Shown here: in pieces, positions 54,725 to 62,690 of the stretch | Position numbering within the stretch: position 1 is the stretch's first letter | Layout: each line of letters starts with the position of its first letter | Assembly (NCBI GenBank): GCA_021768245.1 | Contig: JAETNO010000005.1 | Coordinates: forward strand, 62,001-126,000 | DNA from: Bacteroidaceae bacterium | Lineage (GTDB): Bacteria; Bacteroidota; Bacteroidia; Bacteroidales; Muribaculaceae | Direction of reading: 5' to 3' | Length of the DNA stretch: 64,000 nucleotides | Notes under the pieces: generated by a model | Database searches by the model: none | Seen by the model: only the letters and a program-made list of their open reading frames with translations | Told to the model about the DNA's origin: nothing | Translations under genes and position numbers: made by a program

Positions 54725-56578
54725 TTATACCACAAGGAGGCGGGTGGATGAACGTCCTGCGCCGGAAGTGGCGGTAATAATATACAGCCCGGGAGTCATG
54801 GGAGCGGCGATTGTGCAGCTGTCGGTCTCATCGAATGTAAGCCGCGACATCAGCTGACCGGCCACATTATGGATTTCAACCATTGAAATCGACGCTCCTT
54901 CAAGCTTTACGGAAGCTCCTGCAGAAACCTGCGAAGGGGTGGCCTTAAGGGTAGCTGCCGACGAATCGATTCCGATTGAACCGATGGCCGAAGTAGCCCC
55001 GCCGACTGAAACCTGACAGGTCACGCTCTTGCCCTCATAGGTGGCGGTGATTGTGCCGCACACAGGCGAAGAGGCGGCGGAAAGGGTGCAGCCGCTGACA
55101 GTGCCAAGCCCCTCGGAACATGTCAGGGTATAACCCGATGACAGTATGTCCAGGAGTGAACCGTACTCATTATAAACGAGGAGTTCAGGAGTGAATGTCG
55201 CGCCGACGGGCAGCGATATGATTTCCTCGGGAGTATCAAAGGCCACACGCGCAACTTCCGTGTCAGCGGGGGAATTGTCGAAGACCATAAGGCAGTTGGC
55301 CACGGCGCGTGGAGTGCTCTCAGTGGTCTTGTTGACAATCTTATCGGTGACAAACATTTCAGCCGAACCGCCACCGTCGCACTGCATCATGTAGGTGCAG
55401 CCGAAATGACGCGCAAGCTGCGCGGCCTTGGCCGTGCTGAGTCCGGCAGACTTACCGTAGACAGGGTCGGTCGACTTGTCAATAACCATCATGTAGAGGG
55501 TCTTGTGGTCGTCGGAGGTGCCGTAGAGCGAGCGCGGATAGGTCATGCTGTCGTAGTCAGCGACACTGCAACGCGACAATACCTCGCCTTCGCGCATCAT
55601 GAGCAGATTGCCACCGATAGCAGTCTCGACCATAGGATAGGCGGGAGAAGCGGAGGGTGAAAACTGGAAAGCATATTTAAGCGACACTTTATCGCCTACT
55701 TTCACATTGGCAAGCTTCACTTTCCCGTTGCCACGGCCTACGATTGCAAGGTCATGGTCACCTAAAGTACCGGTGCCGGCGTCAGTGCGCACTTCCTTGA
55801 CAATGAAATTGATGAAGCGTCCGCCCATCCATGTCTCGCCTTCCGCCAGATCAAGAATCACCTCAGTGGCATCGCCACCCGGAGCGAGCTGATAGAAACC
55901 GTTGGCGAGTGTGGAAGATATGGGACGGAAAGCCCGGTCGGCACCATAGAAACTATTGTAGATGCCAATCTCGTCGGGATGGACACCCTTGTTGCACTGG
56001 CTGACAGTGTAGAGGGCGATACCATTGTTGATACGCATCACCATGGAAGGCTGGCAGTAGTCGACATAGACTTCCTTTTCAGGGGATATGCCCATGAGTC
56101 CTGTGACAGTCAGAGGTCCGCCGAAAGCCATCTCCGCCCCCATGTTGCACTCGGTTACTATCTTACCGTTGCGGATGGAGGCGTTGCGGGTCTGTGAGGA
56201 AAAGAGCTTACCGTCGGGAGCCTGGGAACTTACGGCCCAGAAGTTGGCGTTCTGTCCCGCGATTGCCTTATGACCGAGGGAAGAGAGGCGCGAAGCCGCA
56301 CTGACAATCTTCTCAGTGCCCTTGGCGCTTTCATTGGCTACGGAATTCTCCACGCGCACATGCTCGTTGGTCATGTCGGCAATCACCATATTGACATTCA
56401 ATGGAATCTCCGGCAGGCGCAAGCGCAGATAGGTGGTACCCGGTCCAATCTGACGCTCAATCAGGCGGTCTATCTGATAGGATTTCCCATCGATAGTCAC
56501 ATTTTCAGCCCGGAGGCCGGGAGCAATCATGAAGATTGCCCCCGCCAGGCCGCTTATCAAGCATTTATTAAATTTCAT
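54725..56578 (-). CDS. Phosphodiester glycosidase family protein (NAGPA-like, PF09992)
   Basis: 617 aa with signal peptide (MKFNKCLISGLAGAIFMIAPGLRA). Residues about 90-430 are a phosphodiester glycosidase domain: GHKAIAGQNANFWAVSS near its start and QCDGGGSAEMFV with the conserved Asp-Gly-Gly-Gly-Ser near its end. The family includes the human 'uncovering enzyme', which removes GlcNAc from a GlcNAc-phosphate-mannose diester, and bacterial enzymes acting on other sugar phosphodiesters. Bacterial Ig-like strands follow (about 440-540). A type IX-like sorting tail (MVEIHNVAGQLMS...PGLYIITATS) ends the protein. It is 24 bp after the 912-aa protein gene. The ATG at 56578 is preferred over a TTG two codons upstream. 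Confidence 0.85.
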   Translation of the reverse strand: MKFNKCLISGLAGAIFMIAPGLRAENVTIDGKSYQIDRLIERQIGPGTTYLRLRLPEIPLNVNMVIADMTNEHVRVENSVANESAKGTEKIVSAASRLSSLGHKAIAGQNANFWAVSSQAPDGKLFSSQTRNASIRNGKIVTECNMGAEMAFGGPLTVTGLMGISPEKEVYVDYCQPSMVMRINNGIALYTVSQCNKGVHPDEIGIYNSFYGADRAFRPISSTLANGFYQLAPGGDATEVILDLAEGETWMGGRFINFIVKEVRTDAGTGTLGDHDLAIVGRGNGKVKLANVKVGDKVSLKYAFQFSPSASPAYPMVETAIGGNLLMMREGEVLSRCSVADYDSMTYPRSLYGTSDDHKTLYMMVIDKSTDPVYGKSAGLSTAKAAQLARHFGCTYMMQCDGGGSAEMFVTDKIVNKTTESTPRAVANCLMVFDNSPADTEVARVAFDTPEEIISLPVGATFTPELLVYNEYGSLLDILSSGYTLTCSEGLGTVSGCTLSAASSPVCGTITATYEGKSVTCQVSVGGATSAIGSIGIDSSAATLKATPSQVSAGASVKLEGASISMVEIHNVAGQLMSRLTFDETDSCTIAAPMTPGLYIITATSGAGRSSTRLLVV

Positions 56579-56602
56579 AGACAACTCTTTTAAAAGTATC
56601 CA

Positions 56603-59341
56603 TTATCTTACTATAAACTTCTCGCCGTTGCGGATATAGATGCCTGGGGCGAGAGGCTCCTTACATTCTACGCCCATAAGGTTGAAGATACGGTTGTCGG
56701 CAGGACGTTCGGGAACGATTTCGATATTATCGATAGCACTCTCAGAATTAGCCGGAGTGATGCGCAGATTGTCGAAATGCCAGGGATAGCAGAGCGACTT
56801 GACTGTAAACTTATAGGTTCCCGCCGGGAGTTTCACATTGCGGTAGTCAGGCTTGTCGTTGTAGCCGGGAGTCAGACCGTCGTCGCTTCCTGACTTAGGC
56901 CAGAAGTAAAGCACGTTTGACACGCTGCCGTTGGCCTCCTTGGTCGAAATCCAGCGGCTCCTGTCGGCAAGAATGGCGTCGAAATCGGCCCCGTCCTCAC
57001 TGAAGATTTCCGGGACTGAGGGACGCAGCGGCTGGTCGGTCGGAGTGATTTCCTTCCCGTCAATCGAGAGAATCATCGAGGCGGCATATTGCTTCGGCCA
57101 GTTGAGCGATGGCATGCCGTCAATCATATACTGATAGCCGGGCATAACACCGGTAGAGGCAACGCGACCGTATTCGCTCCAGGGCACGGAATGTTTCACG
57201 GAGATATCCACAGTCATGTCGGAAGGCACCTTAACGGTGTAGTTGAAAACCGAACCCCAGTTGGCGATAGCCTCGTCGCGGGAAATAGTGCGGTCGCCGT
57301 TGGCGGGAATGATGGCTGAGTAGCTGTCCCAACGCGGGTCGCCCATGGCGGAGAGGTAGTAGCCTCCCGATGCATTTTCGTCGGCGGTAATGAACACGTC
57401 GGCGGCATCATCGCGATAGTCGGAACTTTCATAGACAGGCATGTCGGCAACCTGAGTCTCCGTCTCATTCTCGCTTACGAGATAGAGCACGAAATGACCG
57501 GGGGTAAGCTCATATTCCTTCGAACCTGCGGCATCAGCCTCGGTGGTACCGTCCATAAGCACGCGTTTCACTGCGATATCTTTCGCTATGGTAACCTTCT
57601 GAGTCTTGTGGATGTCGCCGTTGAGCACCATCATAAACAGATTCTTGCCATTCTTAAGCATGGAGACGCAGACACCGGGGCCATCCGAAGTCACGGAATT
57701 GATTCCTTCGGGGAGCATGTCCTTGGTCAGGCGGCTGCAGCCTACAGGAGTTTCGGCATTGGTGTGACCGGCTCCGAGGAATTCGGCTCCGAGGAACACC
57801 CATGTCAGCGCATGAATGTCGCGGTTGATGTTCTGCACCATGTACCATACGGGAGTCTTCTCGTTGTTGACGTCAATCGGAGCGTCATAATAGGTATAGC
57901 CTCCGTAGGGGTTGGGGCATTTATATGTGAAATACTGCACACCCTGGGCACCGTAGGCGAGGTTGCCGAAAATCTGCACACGCATGTGGTCCTCCTCGGG
58001 AGTCGGATATGAAACCCCGACCTTGCCGCAGTTGGAAGCCACGGAATGGGCGAAAGCCCAGAAAGAAGTGCGGTAGTATTTAGCGAGCTTGGAGACTATC
58101 TCAAGATTCTGGAAGAAGTCAGGCTCGATATAGATTTCCTTGGTATCGTCATACTGACGCACGGGATAGTAGTCATAGCTGATAAAGCCGGTGCCGACCT
58201 CGCGCATGAAGGTGTGGACATATTCATCATAGCTCGTGAAACCGATAGCCGACATGCTCGTGCTTATATTGAGAAGGTTGCCATAGAGAAGATGTTCGGT
58301 GTCAAACTCACGTATCCAGTTGACCTTGCGGGTCATTTCGGGGAAATGCACGCGGTGGGGCTCATCCATGATAAACCATCCGGCAACACGCGGAGAGCTC
58401 TTGAAGGAATTCACATTGGATTTCACATCATTATAGTTGTCGAGACCGGCCTTGCATATCATCATAAGTTCGGTGCCTTCATGGAGATTGATATCCACAC
58501 CGTTGACTTCCTGACCGTCGAAAAGGAAAGCCTTGTCGACGCCGGGCCATGCAGTGCCCTGGGTTATGGTGAAGCCGCAGTCCCAAAGCTCCTTATACTG
58601 CTCGTGGAGGAAAGCTGGGGCCTTGTCGCCCATGCCACCGTTGAAATCCACTGAACCCCAGGCGTAAATCGGGAAATATTTACCCGTAGGATGCTTATAG
58701 TAAGTGTTAAGTTCAGGCAGTTGGTTATGGCGCGAGCTGTGTCCGCCCTTCGTGTCGGCCGCGCCGTTGAAATCTTCCGCCTCAATCAGTCCTCCGCTGT
58801 TAGCGTCGAGGCTAAGGTCCTTGAAGGAAAATTCGTTTTCGTCGTAACGGATGTTACGAACCTGGATAGCACCACCGACAGGAAGCCCGGGGAAACGGAG
58901 ATCCTGATACTGTCCGGCTTTGTTGAGGAAGCGGACACCCTGGTTAGTACGCTGGGAACTGATGTCAACGCGCATTGTCTTCCAGTCATCGGAAGCGAGC
59001 ATCTTGTTGGTGATATTATAAGTTTTTGTCGCGGAACCGAGAAAAACCTTATACATGACCATGTCGATATTCGCGATATCGTGGGTAGAGCGATATTCGA
59101 AACAGAGGGCCGTATACTTGTCGGGAACTTTCTCGGTGATAGCGTTCATGCGGAAGAAAGGCACATAGGCCGCGCCGTCGTTTTTCTCGCATGTAAGAGT
59201 CCATATGTCTGTTGAAGCATCATAATCAGAAGAGAATCCTGAATTGGATGGAATCTCTGCAATCTTCATGGGATATCCTTGAGCCATGGACGCCAACGGC
59301 AACGCAATGGCAAGCGCCATTAAAAGCGATTTGATTTTCAT
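56603..59341 (-). CDS. Large secreted TIM-barrel-like protein, putative glycoside hydrolase
   Basis: 912 aa with signal peptide (MKIKSLLMALAIALPLASMAQ). Residues about 25-190 are a beta-sandwich-like module. About 200-560 look like a TIM barrel similar to GH42/GH-A type enzymes, with AGWFIMDEPHRVHFPEM holding a likely acidic residue, FISYDYYPV, and RTSFWAFAHS. Beta-rich C-terminal modules follow, ending in the tail ERPADNRIFNLMGVECKEP. No CAZy family can be assigned from sequence reading. I chose ATG 59341 because a 29-codon longer frame would include the hairpin region. It is the fourth gene in the PUL, after the two-module protein gene. Confidence 0.6.
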   Translation of the reverse strand: MKIKSLLMALAIALPLASMAQGYPMKIAEIPSNSGFSSDYDASTDIWTLTCEKNDGAAYVPFFRMNAITEKVPDKYTALCFEYRSTHDIANIDMVMYKVFLGSATKTYNITNKMLASDDWKTMRVDISSQRTNQGVRFLNKAGQYQDLRFPGLPVGGAIQVRNIRYDENEFSFKDLSLDANSGGLIEAEDFNGAADTKGGHSSRHNQLPELNTYYKHPTGKYFPIYAWGSVDFNGGMGDKAPAFLHEQYKELWDCGFTITQGTAWPGVDKAFLFDGQEVNGVDINLHEGTELMMICKAGLDNYNDVKSNVNSFKSSPRVAGWFIMDEPHRVHFPEMTRKVNWIREFDTEHLLYGNLLNISTSMSAIGFTSYDEYVHTFMREVGTGFISYDYYPVRQYDDTKEIYIEPDFFQNLEIVSKLAKYYRTSFWAFAHSVASNCGKVGVSYPTPEEDHMRVQIFGNLAYGAQGVQYFTYKCPNPYGGYTYYDAPIDVNNEKTPVWYMVQNINRDIHALTWVFLGAEFLGAGHTNAETPVGCSRLTKDMLPEGINSVTSDGPGVCVSMLKNGKNLFMMVLNGDIHKTQKVTIAKDIAVKRVLMDGTTEADAAGSKEYELTPGHFVLYLVSENETETQVADMPVYESSDYRDDAADVFITADENASGGYYLSAMGDPRWDSYSAIIPANGDRTISRDEAIANWGSVFNYTVKVPSDMTVDISVKHSVPWSEYGRVASTGVMPGYQYMIDGMPSLNWPKQYAASMILSIDGKEITPTDQPLRPSVPEIFSEDGADFDAILADRSRWISTKEANGSVSNVLYFWPKSGSDDGLTPGYNDKPDYRNVKLPAGTYKFTVKSLCYPWHFDNLRITPANSESAIDNIEIVPERPADNRIFNLMGVECKEPLAPGIYIRNGEKFIVR
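56679..56727 (-). repeat. 49-bp tail-coding repeat, copy 1
   Basis: Identical to 59580-59628. It encodes the IEIVPERPADNRIFNL region of the C-terminal tail of the 912-aa protein. Similarity continues in both directions through the end of the gene. Confidence 0.85.
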
Positions 59342-59402
59342 GGGGATTGGTTGTTGGTTTGTAAAGATGGATTCCGGGGCGATTGGCAACCCCTTAAACG
59401 GA

Positions 59403-59458
59403 TATCGGGCAGAAGAAGCTAAGAACAAACGGGGTCCTTATTGTTCTTCCGCCCGATA
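59403..59458 (-). promoter_or_regulatory. Hairpin in the gap before the 912-aa protein gene
   Basis: TATCGGGC (59403-59410) pairs with GCCCGATA (59451-59458), extended by GAAGAA/TTCTTC after one mismatch. An alternative inner stem is AAGAACAA (59421-59428) with TTGTTCTT (59441-59448). There is no T run after it, so it is more likely an attenuator, processing or mRNA-stability element than a simple terminator. Confidence 0.5.
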
Positions 59459-59503
59459 AGGGTTAAATAGCACGGTCAGTCATTGCCGACCAATATGTGC
59501 GAT

Positions 59504-60673
59504 TTATTTTACGATGAATTTCTTGCCGTTCTGGATATAGATGCCGGGGGCGAGAGGAGCCTTACATTCCACACCCATGAGGTTGAAGATACGGTTGTCG
59601 GCAGGACGTTCGGGAACGATTTCGATATCATCGATGGCACTCTGATCACCACCCTTAGAGAAAACCCAACGCGGGTTCTTAATCCAAAGCATGTGGTCGG
59701 TAGTCATGTCAAGGAACTGTACCTGAATAAAATCGTTTGCACCAAACTTCTGAGCCCAGCCAGTTTCCTTAATCTTGTCAGCAAAATCAAACGTGGCAGT
59801 CTTCCAAGGCATTTCATACATCGCCTCAACCTCAGTTCCCTCAGGAGTTCCTTCAAGTTCAACAATCTTGCCTACAGGTGTAGCTGTCAGCCAAATCTGA
59901 GGAGCAAAGCTCGGGCCGAAGAGCTTATAGTCGAAAGCGAATGTGGTTGCAGCTTCGGGAAGAGGTTTAATGATATTGGATGACCAAAGCAGGGGATTGG
60001 GAACACCCTCGTTACGCATATAGATATTACTTTCCATGTCAGCGTCATAATCTGCCATAAGGTCTAAGTTTGGAGCATATAAAAGATCAGCTATATCACC
60101 AGTCATTTCCTGAGACTTACATTCAGTGGCGGCCTCTTCGAGTGTGAGCATGCGGAGATTCTTGATGGTGAGTTCCCATCCGGGATCCTTACCGTTGGCA
60201 TCATTGGTAGATACCCAGTAGTAGCTACTGGCATATTTTTCTTCCGAACCCCAAGGAGCTGCGGGAGAGTTAACGCGGTCCCATACGATATAGAGAGTCT
60301 GATAATCTTCTGCGACAGTGTAGGCAGCAGAACCCTTCTGTATCTGAGCCCAGTTACCGTAGCCTTCCTGCGGGAAGAGGACAACATCGGAGACCACGCG
60401 GTTTGACTTATAGTCGAAAGCGAAAACAGTATATTCCTTAGGGCAAACCGAGGTAAGTTTCTTAGTGCGGAACCACATACCGTTCACCGAATTTTCATTA
60501 CTTCTCAGAGTAATCGATCCGTCTTCATTGAGTTTGGGAGTTCCATCTTCGTTTGTCTCGTAATCCATGTTACCACCACCATTACCGGTGTCGCGGAATT
60601 CGATAGGATAAACGGCTGATGCCTGTAACGTGGCTGCCAAGCATACACACGATAGTAAAGATTTCAATTGCAT
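59504..60673 (-). CDS. Secreted two-module protein, possible surface glycan-binding protein
   Basis: 389 aa with signal peptide (MQLKSLLSCVCLAATLQASA). It is not a recognised family. Two beta-rich modules are visible (about 20-180 and 200-345) that share a marker strand: YTVFAFDYKSNRVVSDVVLF in the first and ATTFAFDYKLFGPSFAPQIW in the second. A related strand, YTALCFEYRSTHDIANIDMV, occurs in the N-terminal module of the 912-aa protein downstream. The tail VPERPADNRIFNLMGVECK is nearly the same as in that protein. The position after susD suggests a surface glycan-binding role (inference); no lipobox is seen, so the tail would have to provide anchoring. Confidence 0.6.
   Translation of the reverse strand: MQLKSLLSCVCLAATLQASAVYPIEFRDTGNGGGNMDYETNEDGTPKLNEDGSITLRSNENSVNGMWFRTKKLTSVCPKEYTVFAFDYKSNRVVSDVVLFPQEGYGNWAQIQKGSAAYTVAEDYQTLYIVWDRVNSPAAPWGSEEKYASSYYWVSTNDANGKDPGWELTIKNLRMLTLEEAATECKSQEMTGDIADLLYAPNLDLMADYDADMESNIYMRNEGVPNPLLWSSNIIKPLPEAATTFAFDYKLFGPSFAPQIWLTATPVGKIVELEGTPEGTEVEAMYEMPWKTATFDFADKIKETGWAQKFGANDFIQVQFLDMTTDHMLWIKNPRWVFSKGGDQSAIDDIEIVPERPADNRIFNLMGVECKAPLAPGIYIQNGKKFIVK
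59580..59628 (-). repeat. 49-bp tail-coding repeat, copy 2
   Basis: Identical to 56679-56727 and encoding the same tail segment of the two-module protein. The copies are about 2.9 kb apart in the same orientation. Confidence 0.85.
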
Positions 60674-60804
60674 AAGAATTGTTTTTTAAGGTTAATGTTT
60701 AGGTTCAGTTAAACAAATTAAAATTAAGGTTTCAAATAAACTAAAGCTTCGAGATTGAAATTCATACAATCTTTCAGAGGATTCCGAGAGAAGCGTCGAG
60801 GTGT

Positions 60805-60824
60805 GGGGACGGAGGGCCGTCCCC
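60805..60824 (-). promoter_or_regulatory. GC-rich hairpin between susD and the two-module protein gene
   Basis: GGGGACGG (60805-60812), loop AGGG, CCGTCCCC (60817-60824) in the 204-bp gap. It lacks a T run on the minus strand, so it could act as a partial terminator or a stability element that lowers expression of genes downstream of susCD. Confidence 0.45.
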
Positions 60825-60877
60825 TCCACTATGCGCTTTCAGTCAAAATAGGGAACAGTTCAATAAGTATCGCTTGC

Positions 60878-62680
60878 TTACCAGCCGGGATTCTGAAAAT
60901 TCAGGCCGGTAGCCATCTGGAGTGCGGTAGCTTCCTTACCGGGAACGGGGCAACGAAGGAATTTATCGGTGACAGCCGAACGGCGGCCAACCACGTAGCG
61001 CTGATAGCCGGTGCATGTGCGGTATTCAACACCGTCGACTTCGGTAATAGTCTCGCCTACAGGGAGCATGCCGGTGACCGTACGGGATTCGTCGAGAGCC
61101 TTCCAGCGGCGGAGGTCGAAGAAGCGGTGGTCCTCAAAGGCAAATTCAATGCGGCGCTCGTTGCGGACACGGGTGCGGAACTCATCCTTGCTTATACCGT
61201 AGGGGATAGCGGGCATATTGACACGTGCACGCACGGCATTGACGGCGTCGACAGCATCGTCGGGAGCCTTGCCGGTCACAGATGCCTCATTGGCGGCCTC
61301 AGCATAATTGAGATAAAGCTCGGCAAGACGGAAGACACGGTAATTTCCGTCATTGTTAGTAGTACGGGTAGAAGTGATATCGAAATATTTATGTAGATAG
61401 TAGCCCGTACGCGTGTAAAGCGTGCTTGTCATCGAGGCATTGTATCTCGAGCCTTCACCGGTGTAAATCGTAGGCACGGGGACATCATCGACGAGATGGG
61501 CATGGGCACCGTTGTAGTAGACCGTGGCTTTGAGACGCGGGTCGCGGTTAGCGTAGGGGTCAGCTTCGTCATAGAGGGTAGCCTCAGGATTGATGATGGG
61601 CTGCAGATGGTCATCATCATAGTATCCGAGGATAGGACGCTTGCCGTCGGTGGTCTCATAGCAGTCAATCAGTTCTTGCGAGGGGCATGAACCTGCACGC
61701 ATATGCCCGGGCAACAGAGGAGCAGTGTTAAGCTGCCATACATTACATTGCGATATTGAAAGGATTGACTCTTTCTCATTTGCGCCGTTCACGTCAGGCA
61801 ATTGCTGGAAAAAGAAGTCATAGGCGCAATGCGAGATGAGATTCTCGTTGTTGCTTTCAGTGGGTTTGGTCTTGAAAAGAGCGTAACCGTTTCTCAGACA
61901 GTTGTCAAGGGCGGTCTTGCATATCTCAGCAGCCTCGGCCCATGTGATGGAGCCGTCGTTGTTGAGAGGAGATGCGGCATAGAGGGCTGCCTGCGACATT
62001 ATGGCGCTTGCAATCGCCTTATTGATACGTGCCAAATCGGCGTTTGACACACCTGAACGCCAGTCGATGAACTCGCAGTCCATGACCTCACGGCAATCGG
62101 ACATCACCTGACGGACAACCTCCGAAAAAGTTGCCGGACGGACCTTGGAATAATCATAGTCGGAATCATCTTTCTGGTCAAGAATCAGAGGCACTCCGCC
62201 ATAGATTTTTGCAAGCTGAAGATAATATAACGCACGCAAGCCATAGGCCTCGGCACGGTAATGCTCACGGTTACCCTCCTCAAGGATATAGGCCTTGTCA
62301 ATATTGTTTATCAGGATATTACAATTAGCAATTCCCCCGTAATAGCTCGACCATTTGGAAAGGGCGGTAAGAGGGTTGCTGGAAATGGTGGCGAGACCAT
62401 TGTTCCACTGCGAAATCGGGCCGCCTTCCACATCGTCGACGTCATGGGCATTGTCGGTAGCCGCATCAAGGAAAGACATGTTGGCACCATAGGCGGAACC
62501 GAAAGAGGAGCCGACAAGAGGGGTATAGCAGCTGTTGAGCCATCCTGCGGTCAGTTTCTCGCTCTCGAAAATCTCGTCGAACTCAATCGAGCCGTCGGGA
62601 TAGTCGGTGATTTCGGTACATGAGGCCATCGCCACAGCCAGTGCGGCAACAGGCAGAATAGTCCTTATATAATGTTTCAT
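60878..62680 (-). CDS. SusD-like glycan-binding lipoprotein of the right-hand PUL
   Basis: 600 aa, lipoprotein signal with a clear lipobox (LAVAMASCTE, Cys20). RagB/SusD features: YRAEAYGLRALYYLQLAKIY in the helical half, and the C-terminal VFRLAELYLNYAEAAN and RRIEFAFEDHRFFDLRRWK. The ATG at 62680 is used because the frame upstream to 62764 overlaps the susC end and has no signal peptide of its own. The gap to susC is 10 bp. It sits on the cell surface as the lid of the SusC transporter. Confidence 0.95.
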   Translation of the reverse strand: MKHYIRTILPVAALAVAMASCTEITDYPDGSIEFDEIFESEKLTAGWLNSCYTPLVGSSFGSAYGANMSFLDAATDNAHDVDDVEGGPISQWNNGLATISSNPLTALSKWSSYYGGIANCNILINNIDKAYILEEGNREHYRAEAYGLRALYYLQLAKIYGGVPLILDQKDDSDYDYSKVRPATFSEVVRQVMSDCREVMDCEFIDWRSGVSNADLARINKAIASAIMSQAALYAASPLNNDGSITWAEAAEICKTALDNCLRNGYALFKTKPTESNNENLISHCAYDFFFQQLPDVNGANEKESILSISQCNVWQLNTAPLLPGHMRAGSCPSQELIDCYETTDGKRPILGYYDDDHLQPIINPEATLYDEADPYANRDPRLKATVYYNGAHAHLVDDVPVPTIYTGEGSRYNASMTSTLYTRTGYYLHKYFDITSTRTTNNDGNYRVFRLAELYLNYAEAANEASVTGKAPDDAVDAVNAVRARVNMPAIPYGISKDEFRTRVRNERRIEFAFEDHRFFDLRRWKALDESRTVTGMLPVGETITEVDGVEYRTCTGYQRYVVGRRSAVTDKFLRCPVPGKEATALQMATGLNFQNPGW

Positions 62681-62690
62681 TGCTGTAGGG

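Noticed and set aside
59342..59428. A 29-codon upstream extension of the 912-aa protein
   Set aside because: The extension runs through a hairpin region, and the signal peptide begins exactly at ATG 59341.
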